From contig CAJUOF010000079.1 in NCBI GenBank assembly GCA_910587905.1, positions 1 to 10,728 on the forward strand: a stretch of 10,728 bases of DNA, read 5' to 3'. Below, piece after piece: positions 1 to 5,505 of this stretch. The translations under genes were made by a program, and so were the position numbers. A model generated the notes under the pieces. That model did no database searches and was not told the origin of the DNA. It worked only from the letters and a program-made list of their open reading frames with translations. Every line of letters begins with the position of its first letter. The stretch's first letter is position 1. The DNA comes from an uncultured Lachnospiraceae bacterium. GTDB taxonomy: Bacteria; Bacillota_A; Clostridia; Lachnospirales; Lachnospiraceae.

Positions 1-120
1 ATAGTCCATGCGCCGGAAAAGGTGAACGGGAAACGGGTACAGAAAGTAGATATTGTTTTCAACTTTGTAGGGGAAATCAATTTCCTTTCTGCCACGCAAC
101 CGAAACGGCAAGGTGCATAG
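1..120 (+). CDS. Large serine recombinase, C-terminal end (partial)
   Basis: The frame is open from base 1 and stops at TAG 118-120, giving 39 residues. It includes VDIVFNFVGEINFL, which resembles the C-terminal DUF4368 segment of large serine recombinases (TndX/Tn4451-like) common on Clostridia integrative elements. Such enzymes carry out site-specific integration and excision through a serine nucleophile. The catalytic resolvase domain would lie upstream, outside the window, so activity cannot be judged. These genes often sit at the extreme end of their element, so an attachment site close downstream is possible but was not identified. The family call rests on a short tail only. Confidence 0.6.
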   Translation: MVHAPEKVNGKRVQKVDIVFNFVGEINFLSATQPKRQGA

Positions 121-130
121 GAACTCAAAA

Positions 131-167
131 AGACGGTACAGCCCTTGTAATTGGGGCTATACCGCCT
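131..167. terminator. Hairpin after the serine recombinase gene, possible terminator
   Basis: Arm 131-144 pairs with 154-167 over 14 positions with two mismatches, leaving a 9-base loop. It begins 10 bases after the recombinase stop. There is no T-run after it on the plus strand. Read on the minus strand it is followed by TTTT. It may be a weak terminator, or part of the left end of the following recombinase element, because its right arm contains ACCGCCTAA (161-169), which recurs inverted at 2246-2254. Confidence 0.5.
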
Positions 168-238
168 AATCTGAAATTACTTCCCTCTAACCGTAAACAT
201 TTGTATTTGCAAGCCTTTTTGCCGATGACATCCAGGGG

Positions 239-1144
239 ATGGTGGAATACAAAGCCGCACTCGGACATAAATGCGAAAGCTATGCCTGGGCCCTGCAGAC
301 TTTTGACCGGTACTGCCTGTCCCATCATCCGGATTCCGGCACGCTCACCCAGGAGATCGCTTTTGGCTTCTGTCAGGCCGGGACAGATGGGAAAAACTGC
401 GGATACCGCGCAGGCACAGTCCGGGAATTCGGCCGTTACCTCTCTGCCATAGGGAAAGAGGCATACATCCTTCCCATGAATTTCTTCCCGCAGAAAAAAG
501 CAGACCTTCCCTATATCATGTCAGATAATGAGATCCGGTCATTTTTCGGGGCAGCAGACCGTTATCCCCATGCAGACAACAGCCCCCTGCTCGAATATAC
601 GGTTCCGGTAATCTTCAGGCTCCAGTTCGCTACGGGAATGAGGCCGCAGGAAGCAAGGACCCTGAAGCGGGCCGACTTTAATTTTTCGAAAAACACGATA
701 TATATAGATGAAGCAAAAGGCCATAGGGACCGCAGGATTGTGACCCTGCCGAATGTGATGGAGCTGTGCAGGAAATATGACGCCATAGCAGAATCCCTCC
801 ATCCTGGCAGGACATATTTCTTCCCGTCCCCTGACGGCAGCCCATACACGCATGGCTGGATGACGGAAAAATTCCACAAATGCTGGGAAAATGCCGGGAA
901 CAATACATCTTCCAAAAGCTGTACCCCCTATGATCTCAGACATAATTTCGCAACAAGGACGCTCATGCGCTGGGTGGAGGAAGGAAAGGACCTGAATGCA
1001 TATGCGCCATACTTAAGCACCTACATGGGGCATGTCACTTTTAACAGCACCTTCTATTACATCCACCTTCTGCCAGAGAAGCTGGGTATCCAGAAGTTCA
1101 TGGACATCCAGGGGATCATCCCGGAGGTGCCGCATGAAAGCTGA
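239..1144 (+). CDS. Tyrosine recombinase/integrase, probably 5'-truncated
   Basis: A 301-residue protein of the tyrosine recombinase superfamily, which cuts and rejoins DNA through a covalent 3'-phosphotyrosine. The N-terminal half (about 1-85) looks like the core-binding domain and the rest is catalytic. Visible catalytic positions are R135 (TGMRPQEA), K160 (EAKGHRDRR), R234 (YDLRHNFAT), H265 (YMGHV) and nucleophile Y274 (FYYIHL). Box II has Tyr231 where many relatives have His. ATG 239 has no proper ribosome binding site. The frame stays open upstream to a stop at 194-196 and encodes family-like sequence (FASLFADDIQG) but no ATG, GTG or TTG. The native 5' end therefore seems lost, perhaps with a preceding third recombinase. 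It overlaps the next gene by 11 bases, a sign of translational coupling. Confidence 0.82.
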   Translation: MVEYKAALGHKCESYAWALQTFDRYCLSHHPDSGTLTQEIAFGFCQAGTDGKNCGYRAGTVREFGRYLSAIGKEAYILPMNFFPQKKADLPYIMSDNEIRSFFGAADRYPHADNSPLLEYTVPVIFRLQFATGMRPQEARTLKRADFNFSKNTIYIDEAKGHRDRRIVTLPNVMELCRKYDAIAESLHPGRTYFFPSPDGSPYTHGWMTEKFHKCWENAGNNTSSKSCTPYDLRHNFATRTLMRWVEEGKDLNAYAPYLSTYMGHVTFNSTFYYIHLLPEKLGIQKFMDIQGIIPEVPHES

Positions 1145-2180
1145 TGCCTCAAGGGTTCTGGTCCGCAAACATCTCAGACCGTATTTTACCGTGTTTCTAC
1201 CAAAACAACGCGGCTGCAGTGACAACACCATACAGAGTATACATGACACATGGAACCTGTTCCTCCGTTACCTTTCTGCTGCAAAGGGCATTGACAACAG
1301 TCGGCTTGCTTTCTCAGATATCGACCCGGCGGTCGTGACTGGATTTCTCGACCAGATGGAATTCGAGAAAGGCTGGAAACCATCAACAAGGAACCAGCGT
1401 CTAAGCTGCCTGAGATCATTTTTCAGATATGCGGCATCCATGGAACCTGTTCTTTATCCTTGTTCGGCAGCACTGGGGGAGATACCCTTGAAAAAGGGGG
1501 CTGACCGTTCATATGTCATTGAATTCCTGAGCCCGGAAGAGATGAAATCCCTGCTGGCCGTACCGGATACAAAGACAAGACTCGGAGTGAGGGATCAGTT
1601 TTTCATGGCGCTGATGTACGATTCGGCAGCAAGGGACTGCGAGATGCTGGGGCTGAAGCTGGAGGATTTCCATGAAGATAACAATACTGTCTACTTATGG
1701 GGCAAAGGCGCAAAGCCCCGGCTTGTTCCTGTTTCAGGGGAGACCACAGCGCTTTTTGTCAACTACCGCAGAAAATTTCATCAGGGTTCAGCCTTACAGG
1801 AGCCGTTGTTTTACACGATACATAAAAGGGAGAAGACACCAATGTCGGATGACAATGTTGCCCGTTTCCTCAAAAAATATGCCGATTTAGCGAGAATGGA
1901 AAAACCTGACATCCCTGAAAGGATCCATCCCCACATGTTCAGGAAGTCGCGTGCCATGCACCTTTACCGTGCGGGAATGCCGCTGGCCCTTTTAGCGGAA
2001 TTTCTCGGCCATGAGGATCCAGAAACGACCCGTATCTACGCATATGCTGACACTGAGATGAAACGCAAAGCGATTGAAAAGGCTTCGCAAAATGTTGGGG
2101 AAGTCGCCAGCCTCCCTACAGAAAAAGCGTTTTGGGAAGGTGATGACGACATCATCGGGCGACTTTGTAGGGGATACTAA
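1134..2180 (+). CDS. Tyrosine recombinase/integrase (second of pair)
   Basis: A complete 348-residue tyrosine recombinase. Residues 10-105 form a SAM-like/core-binding region for DNA grip and residues 130-315 the catalytic domain. All key residues are visible: R167 (DSAARDCEM), K191 or K194 (WGKGAKPR), H267 and R270 (HMFRKSR), H293 (FLGHED) and nucleophile Y302 (TTRIYAYAD). A longer frame exists upstream, but ATG 1134 is preferred. GGAGG at 1123-1127 lies 6 bases before it, the start overlaps the previous gene's stop, and the N-terminus then matches the family. The protein should be active if expressed. Together with its neighbour it probably moves the surrounding element, acting at the repeats just downstream. 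Which integrase subfamily it belongs to is not certain. Confidence 0.9.
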   Translation: MKADASRVLVRKHLRPYFTVFLPKQRGCSDNTIQSIHDTWNLFLRYLSAAKGIDNSRLAFSDIDPAVVTGFLDQMEFEKGWKPSTRNQRLSCLRSFFRYAASMEPVLYPCSAALGEIPLKKGADRSYVIEFLSPEEMKSLLAVPDTKTRLGVRDQFFMALMYDSAARDCEMLGLKLEDFHEDNNTVYLWGKGAKPRLVPVSGETTALFVNYRRKFHQGSALQEPLFYTIHKREKTPMSDDNVARFLKKYADLARMEKPDIPERIHPHMFRKSRAMHLYRAGMPLALLAEFLGHEDPETTRIYAYADTEMKRKAIEKASQNVGEVASLPTEKAFWEGDDDIIGRLCRGY

Positions 2181-2187
2181 TCAAAAA

Positions 2188-2308
2188 GATTATTCCGATA
2201 AAATAACATAGACAGCCTAATTCATGTAGACTGCATATAGATTTCTTAGGCGGTCTATGTTAAAATCGGAATAATCAGAGAATCGGAATAATCTATGTTA
2301 TTCCGATT
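2188..2308. repeat. Nested inverted/direct repeats, probable recombinase-binding element end
   Basis: The 12-mer GATTATTCCGAT at 2188-2199 recurs inverted (ATCGGAATAATC) at 2265-2276 and 2282-2293. A 10-base copy in the first orientation lies at 2298-2307. TAACATAGAC at 2204-2213 pairs with GTCTATGTTA at 2253-2262, and GCCTAA at 2215-2220 pairs with TTAGGC at 2246-2251. Together they give a 28-bp interrupted stem around a 25-base loop. A second palindrome follows: a 10-bp perfect stem, 2281-2290 with 2299-2308. The region starts 7 bases after the recombinase stop and ends where the nuclease remnant begins. Such arrays are expected of sites bound by tyrosine recombinases, and they could also stop transcription. 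Confidence 0.75.
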
Positions 2309-2456
2309 TCAGAATAAGATTGATTTGGTCTTGTACAACCGTTTGCTGAGATGTTTTGTGCTGATTGACCTGAAAACGGAGAAACTAAGGCATCAGGACT
2401 TGGGACAGATGCAGATGTATGTCAATTACTATGACCGCAAGATCAGATCGGCGTGA
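2295..2456 (+). pseudogene. DUF1016/YhcG-type PDDEXK nuclease fragment
   Basis: The frame reads 53 residues from ATG 2295 to TGA 2454-2456. The family-like part starts near 2319. It contains IDLVLYNRLLRCFVLIDLK and then HQDLGQMQMYVNYYDR, both hallmarks of the DUF1016 (YhcG) nuclease domain. The Asp of IDLV and the D-x-K of LIDLK would be PDDEXK catalytic positions. Full proteins are roughly 340-380 residues, so only a small C-terminal slice remains. The 5' side is lost at the recombinase repeat end, as if the element inserted here. The 3' side is replaced by a restriction-gene fragment. DUF1016 genes usually lie near restriction-modification genes, which fits the next fragment. Confidence 0.75.
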
Positions 2457-2603
2457 ATGGGGAGCGTGACTTTGCCGCCGAATTTGATATAAACATCAGT
2501 GTGGCGGTCTATGTGAAACTGCCGAGAGGGTTTTATATTGCGACACCGGTGGGGCCATTATAACCCGGACTGGGCCATCGCATTCTACGAGGGAACTGTC
2601 AAG
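2453..2603 (+). pseudogene. Type III restriction endonuclease (Res) nuclease-domain fragment, frameshifted
   Basis: The first reading frame gives VAVYVKLPRGFYIATPVG and hits a stop at 2558-2560. Shifting frame in the run GGGG near 2550-2554 restores HYNPDWAIAFYEGTVK. The joined segment resembles the C-terminal PD-(D/E)xK nuclease domain of type III restriction Res subunits, where NPDWAI carries a catalytic Asp. Only about 50 residues remain; the helicase part and the last catalytic motif are absent. It directly abuts the DUF1016 remnant without a spacer, so both are deletion scars. It cannot make an active enzyme. The family call rests on a short but characteristic stretch. Confidence 0.7.
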
Positions 2604-2707
2604 CCGGAAACGGTCATGTCGAGACCAATTGCCAATTTGTTGACGGTGATCCCACGTTTTTTGCACAGATGGGAAAGTCGCTTGATGATGACATCGGAAT
2701 AGATCAT
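2585..2707 (-). pseudogene. Xre-type HTH regulator, N-terminal fragment
   Basis: On the minus strand, ATG 2707-2705 is preceded by an AAGGA ribosome binding site (2718-2714, 6-base gap). It opens a 40-residue frame starting MIYSDVIIKRLSHLCKKRG and continuing ITVNKLAIGLDMTVS. This resembles the first helices and the start of the recognition helix of Xre/Cro-type DNA-binding proteins. After about residue 34 the sequence joins the restriction-gene remnant read backwards and stops at 2585. A normal relative has about 65-75 residues, so the second half of the domain is missing. Keeping the ribosome binding site means the native 5' end survives, and the break with core DNA lies beyond about 2719. 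Confidence 0.6.
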
Positions 2708-2733
2708 GGCATTTCCTTCTCAACATTAATGGT

Positions 2734-3057
2734 GTGCCGTTGACTTATGGAGGTTTTCACAACTATTTCTCTGTGTTTGCGATTGTAAAACCCGGACGCA
2801 TGTTTTATAATATGGTGCAGGAGGAATTTGCGTCCATGGGTGTGTATTTGAACGGCAGGGCGGCCTGTACCCTGTACAAAAACGAGACGGAGAAGCCTTA
2901 TTTCGTGGACAAGGCGGCCATGCTGGAGGAATTGTTTCCGCTGGTCCGGGAGGGAAACTTTCCAGGGCTTTTGCGGGACCTGCAGGCGGAATATCCGCAG
3001 GCCAGGGTGGATTGGCAGGAAGCCGTATGGGATGTCTTTTCGGATTTACGAGTTTAG
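2734..3057 (+). CDS. Unrecognised protein, probably C-terminal remnant of a core gene
   Basis: A 107-residue frame that can start at GTG 2734, but no ribosome binding site precedes it. The frame is open back to 2692, and FLLNINGVPLTYGGF reads plausibly through the proposed start, so the gene probably lost its 5' part at the accessory-DNA junction (about 2719-2734). Another in-frame ATG lies at 2800. The protein is soluble, rich in aromatic and acidic residues, and ends VDWQEAVWDVFSDLRV. I do not recognise the family. Base composition matches the GC-rich genes downstream, not the remnants upstream. The stop lies 18 bases before the transporter start, so the two were probably co-transcribed. 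Confidence 0.5.
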   Translation: MPLTYGGFHNYFSVFAIVKPGRMFYNMVQEEFASMGVYLNGRAACTLYKNETEKPYFVDKAAMLEELFPLVREGNFPGLLRDLQAEYPQARVDWQEAVWDVFSDLRV

Positions 3058-3075
3058 AAAAAGGGGTTAAGGGTT

Positions 3076-3957
3076 ATGTCAAACAAGACGAAGGGGATTT
3101 TATGTATCATGTTGTCGGCCTTCTCCTGGGCGGCCATGGGGATCTTGGTGCGCCTGGCGGGGGACGTGCCTTCTTTCCAGAAGAGTGTGTTCCGGAACCT
3201 GGTGGCCCTGGCGGCGGCGGGAATTTATCTGCTGGCCTCCCGCACGAAGGTGAAGTTAAAGAAGGGGGACGTGCCCTGGCTGCTCTTTCGCTCCATTGCC
3301 GGGACCATCGGCCTTCTGGGGAATTTTTATGCCCTTGACCGGATGATGGTGGCCGACGCCAACATGCTCAACAAGCTGGCACCCTTCTTCACGGTGATCG
3401 TGTCGGTGTTTTTGCTGAAAGAGACCCTCAAGCTTCCGCAGGTGCTCTGTATTCTCACGGCCTTCGTGGGGACCCTGTTCGTGATCAAGCCGGGGATGAC
3501 CGGGATGCCCCTGGGGCCGGCCCTGGTGGCGGTGCTGGGGGGAGCCGGGGCGGGGACGGCCTACAGCATTGTCCGCTATCTGCAGAAGCGGGGGATTCCG
3601 GGGCCCTTTATCGTGTTTTTCTTTTCTGCCTTTTCCTGCGTGGTGGTGCTTCCCTGGGTCATTCCTCATTACGTGCCCATGGAAGGCTGGCAGCTTGGGT
3701 ATCTTCTGCTGGCCGGGTGTTTCGCCTCGGTGGGCCAGTTCGCCGTGACGGCCGCCTACCGGTTTGCGCCTGCCAGGGAGATCTCCATCTATGATTATTC
3801 TCAGATCATCTTCTCGACCCTGCTCGGCATCCTGTTTTTAAACCAGGTTCCGGACGGGTGGAGCTTCCTCGGCTATGCCGTCATCATTGCGGCTTCCGTC
3901 GCCATGTTCCTCTATAATGGAAAGAAGGCGAAGGAGGAGCCGGAATCAGGCGTTTAA
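3076..3957 (+). CDS. EamA/DMT-family membrane transporter
   Basis: A 293-residue protein made almost wholly of hydrophobic segments, about ten, in two halves (about 8-140 and 150-285). This is the layout of drug/metabolite (DMT) superfamily carriers with two EamA domains, acting in the cytoplasmic membrane. Family-like pieces include the N-terminal AFSWAAMGILVRLAGDVP, then FYALDRMMVADANMLNKLAPFFTVI near 104-130 and the late AAYRFAPAREISIYDYSQII. The substrate cannot be read from sequence; relatives export metabolites or amino acids. A ribosome binding site (AAGGG, 3069-3073 region) precedes ATG 3076. The tail is short and charged (KKAKEEPE). It follows the unknown 2734-3057 gene by 18 bases, and nothing downstream joins it, since the large palindrome follows. 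Confidence 0.88.
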   Translation: MSNKTKGILCIMLSAFSWAAMGILVRLAGDVPSFQKSVFRNLVALAAAGIYLLASRTKVKLKKGDVPWLLFRSIAGTIGLLGNFYALDRMMVADANMLNKLAPFFTVIVSVFLLKETLKLPQVLCILTAFVGTLFVIKPGMTGMPLGPALVAVLGGAGAGTAYSIVRYLQKRGIPGPFIVFFFSAFSCVVVLPWVIPHYVPMEGWQLGYLLLAGCFASVGQFAVTAAYRFAPAREISIYDYSQIIFSTLLGILFLNQVPDGWSFLGYAVIIAASVAMFLYNGKKAKEEPESGV

Positions 3958-3990
3958 GCGGTTTTCGTATTTTGCGTTCCATGGGGAACG

Positions 3991-4303
3991 GTTTCCGCTT
4001 TCTCATTTTGGCGGCAAACCAGGAAGACGGCCGGTCCTTTCCGGGACGAACCCGGTAAAACACCCTGGCTTCCTCCGGGCAGACGATAGGAAGGTTTGGC
4101 GGATTTCACGAGTATAGCGTAGGCAATTTCAGCCGCCCCGGTTTGATGGAGGTGAAATTGCCTGCCATGGGCGGCGCAGTGAAATCCGTCAAACCGACGT
4201 GTCTGAACGGAGGAAGCCAGGGTGTTTGCAGCCCCGCCATGTCATCTGCTCGGAAAGGGCCGGCCGTCTTCCGTCCTGTCTCGAAAAGAAAAAATGCGGA
4301 AAC
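3991..4303. repeat. Large nested inverted repeat filling the transporter-rsmD gap
   Basis: The 390-base gap after the transporter holds no gene but one long near-palindrome. From outside in, pairing blocks are: 3991-3998 with 4296-4303 (8 bp); 4023-4043 with 4251-4271 (21 bp, one G-U); 4058-4077 with 4208-4227 (20 bp, perfect); 4080-4084 with 4201-4205; 4093-4109 with 4179-4195 (17 bp, one G-U); and 4121-4131 with 4153-4163 (11 bp, perfect). GCCGCCC (4132-4138) could alternatively pair with GGGCGGC (4169-4175). Differences between arms are mostly in internal loops, and those inside blocks keep G-U pairing. It could be a palindromic non-autonomous (MITE-like) element or a structured RNA. Class unknown. 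Confidence 0.85.
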
Positions 4304-4316
4304 TCCGGCAAAAACC

Positions 4317-4345
4317 TTGATTGCGGGGACAATCCATACTATAAT
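4317..4345 (+). promoter_or_regulatory. Sigma-A-type promoter for rsmD-coaD operon
   Basis: TTGATT at 4317-4322 and a perfect TATAAT at 4340-4345 are separated by 17 bases, the ideal spacing for the housekeeping sigma factor. It begins just outside the right arm of the large inverted repeat. The start point would fall near 4352, leaving about 60 bases of leader before rsmD. Confidence 0.75.
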
Positions 4346-4413
4346 AAACCATGGACTTCTTGTCGTGTAGTAGACGATGGGAAAATATTGGAGTCAAAAA
4401 GAGGAAGCTGGAC

Positions 4414-4977
4414 ATGAGAGTCATTGCAGGGACAGCCAGAAGGCTGCCGCTAAAAACTTTGGAGGGGCCGGAGACTCGGCCGACGACGGATAGAATCAAA
4501 GAAACTCTTTTCAATATCCTCCAGGCGGATGTAAATGGCTGCCGTTTTTTAGACCTATTTGCGGGGAGCGGAGCGATCGGTATCGAGGCGCTCAGCCGTG
4601 GCGCCAGGGAGTGCGTCTTCGTGGAAAAAAATAAGAAGGCGGCGGAGTGTATCCGGGAGAACCTGGTTTTCACCCATCTGGAAGAGGGTGCGAAGCTTCT
4701 GGGATGTGACGCACTTACGGCCATCGGCAGATTGGAGAGCGCAGGCGGTGAAGTGTTTGACCTGATCTTTATGGATCCTCCTTACGGGCAGGGATTGGAA
4801 AAAGAGCTGATTCTCAGCCTCATTCATTCTCGTCTGGTGGACGAGATGACGCTCATCGTGGTGGAGGCGTCCCTTGACACGGATTTTTCCTGGCTGGAGG
4901 ATACGATTTTTACGATTACACGTGAAAAAAAATACAAAACCAATAAGCATGTGTTTATCGCCATGAAGGAACTTTAG
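4414..4977 (+). CDS. rsmD: 16S rRNA (guanine-966-N2)-methyltransferase RsmD
   Basis: A 187-residue SAM-dependent methyltransferase, the usual length for RsmD, which methylates N2 of G966 (E. coli numbering) in 16S rRNA of the small subunit. The start MRVIAGTARRLPL is the typical RsmD N-terminus, followed by TRPTTDRIKETLFNIL. The SAM-binding motif I is DLFAGSGAIGIEAL (47-60), with acidic E71 in FVEKN, and the catalytic DPPY is at 121-124. An upstream in-frame ATG (4351) would add 21 unrelated residues near the predicted transcription start. ATG 4414 has AGGAAG about 6 bases before it and is preferred. coaD starts 12 bases after the stop, matching ylbH-ylbI order in Bacillus. Confidence 0.95.
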   Translation: MRVIAGTARRLPLKTLEGPETRPTTDRIKETLFNILQADVNGCRFLDLFAGSGAIGIEALSRGARECVFVEKNKKAAECIRENLVFTHLEEGAKLLGCDALTAIGRLESAGGEVFDLIFMDPPYGQGLEKELILSLIHSRLVDEMTLIVVEASLDTDFSWLEDTIFTITREKKYKTNKHVFIAMKEL

Positions 4978-4989
4978 GGAGGGCGCCAT

Positions 4990-5505
4990 ATGAGAATTGC
5001 TGTTTATCCCGGGAGCTTTGACCCTGTGACCTTCGGACATTTGGATATTATCGAGCGCTCTGCCAGGCTTGTGGATGAGTTGGTGGTAGGAGTGTTGAAC
5101 AACAGTTCAAAAAATCCGTTGTTTTCTGTGGAAGAACGTGTTAATATGTTAAAGGAAGTGACTTCGCACTTTGCCAATGTGCGGGTCGAGGCTTTTGGCG
5201 GCCTTCTGGTTGATTTTGCCGCCCGATGCCATGCAGATGTGGTGGTTCGAGGGCTTCGGGCAATCACAGACTTTGAGTATGAGCTGCAGATTTCTCAGAC
5301 CAACCGAATTATGCGGCCGGACCTTGACACGATCTTTTTGACAACGGATCTGGAATATGCTTATTTAAGCTCCAGCATTGTTCGTGAGGTGGCCCAGTAC
5401 GGCGGGGATATTTCTGCCTTTGTGCCGGAGGCTATTGCGGAGCGGGTGCTGGAAAAATTTGTAGGAGAAAACTCGTTTGGAGGACCTGAACATGAGCAGG
5501 ATTGA
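4990..5505 (+). CDS. coaD: Phosphopantetheine adenylyltransferase CoaD
   Basis: A 171-residue cytoplasmic enzyme that transfers AMP from ATP to 4'-phosphopantetheine, giving dephospho-CoA in the fourth step of CoA synthesis. It shows the nucleotidyltransferase signature PGSFDPVTFGH (7-17) with the T/HxGH motif TFGH (14-17). It also has VVRGLRAITDFEYE (85-98) and the second ATP motif, Y-L-SSSIVRE (125-133). GGAGGG stands 6-9 bases before ATG 4990. The length is slightly above the usual 160, with an extra C-terminal NSFGGPEHEQD. The last 14 bases overlap the next gene, whose ribosome binding site lies inside coaD, so the two are translationally coupled. Confidence 0.96.
   Translation: MRIAVYPGSFDPVTFGHLDIIERSARLVDELVVGVLNNSSKNPLFSVEERVNMLKEVTSHFANVRVEAFGGLLVDFAARCHADVVVRGLRAITDFEYELQISQTNRIMRPDLDTIFLTTDLEYAYLSSSIVREVAQYGGDISAFVPEAIAERVLEKFVGENSFGGPEHEQD

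Larger units (their letters stand above)
131..2308 (+). mobile_element. Putative tyrosine-recombinase element (two recombinases, hairpin ends)
   Basis: This is a proposed unit of about 2.2 kb. It has a hairpin at the left (131-167), two overlapping tyrosine recombinase genes, and a repeat-rich right end (2188-2308). The 9-bp ACCGCCTAA at 161-169 occurs in inverted orientation at 2246-2254, inside the right-end palindrome, as terminal inverted repeats would. Clusters of consecutive tyrosine recombinases are known from Recombinase-in-Trio and Tn554-like elements; here only two are present and the first lacks a proper start. The right end abuts a broken DUF1016 nuclease gene, consistent with insertion into it. 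The boundaries are inferred and no target duplication was verified. Confidence 0.4.

Noticed and set aside
1032..1133. 34-codon upstream extension of the second tyrosine recombinase
   Set aside because: It overlaps the catalytic end of the first recombinase in another frame, while ATG 1134 has GGAGG at ideal spacing.
2496..2726. 76-residue minus-strand frame over the remnant region
   Set aside because: Out of frame with the Xre-like start that has its own ribosome binding site, and it crosses two unrelated gene remnants.
3256..3669. Long minus-strand frame inside the transporter gene
   Set aside because: Rich in His, Gly, Pro and Arg, as antisense of a GC-rich membrane gene would be. No ribosome binding site, and the plus-strand frame is clearly real.
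3991..4303. Large palindrome as a CRISPR array or simple terminator
   Set aside because: There are no regularly spaced direct repeats, and no T-run follows the stem. The length far exceeds a terminator.
4351..4413. 21-codon upstream extension of rsmD
   Set aside because: Starts at about the predicted transcription start. The family N-terminus MRVIAGTARR begins at 4414 with its own ribosome binding site.
4143..4417. Short plus-strand frames in the palindromic gap
   Set aside because: They lie across the inverted repeat arms, have no good ribosome binding site and show no protein-like pattern.
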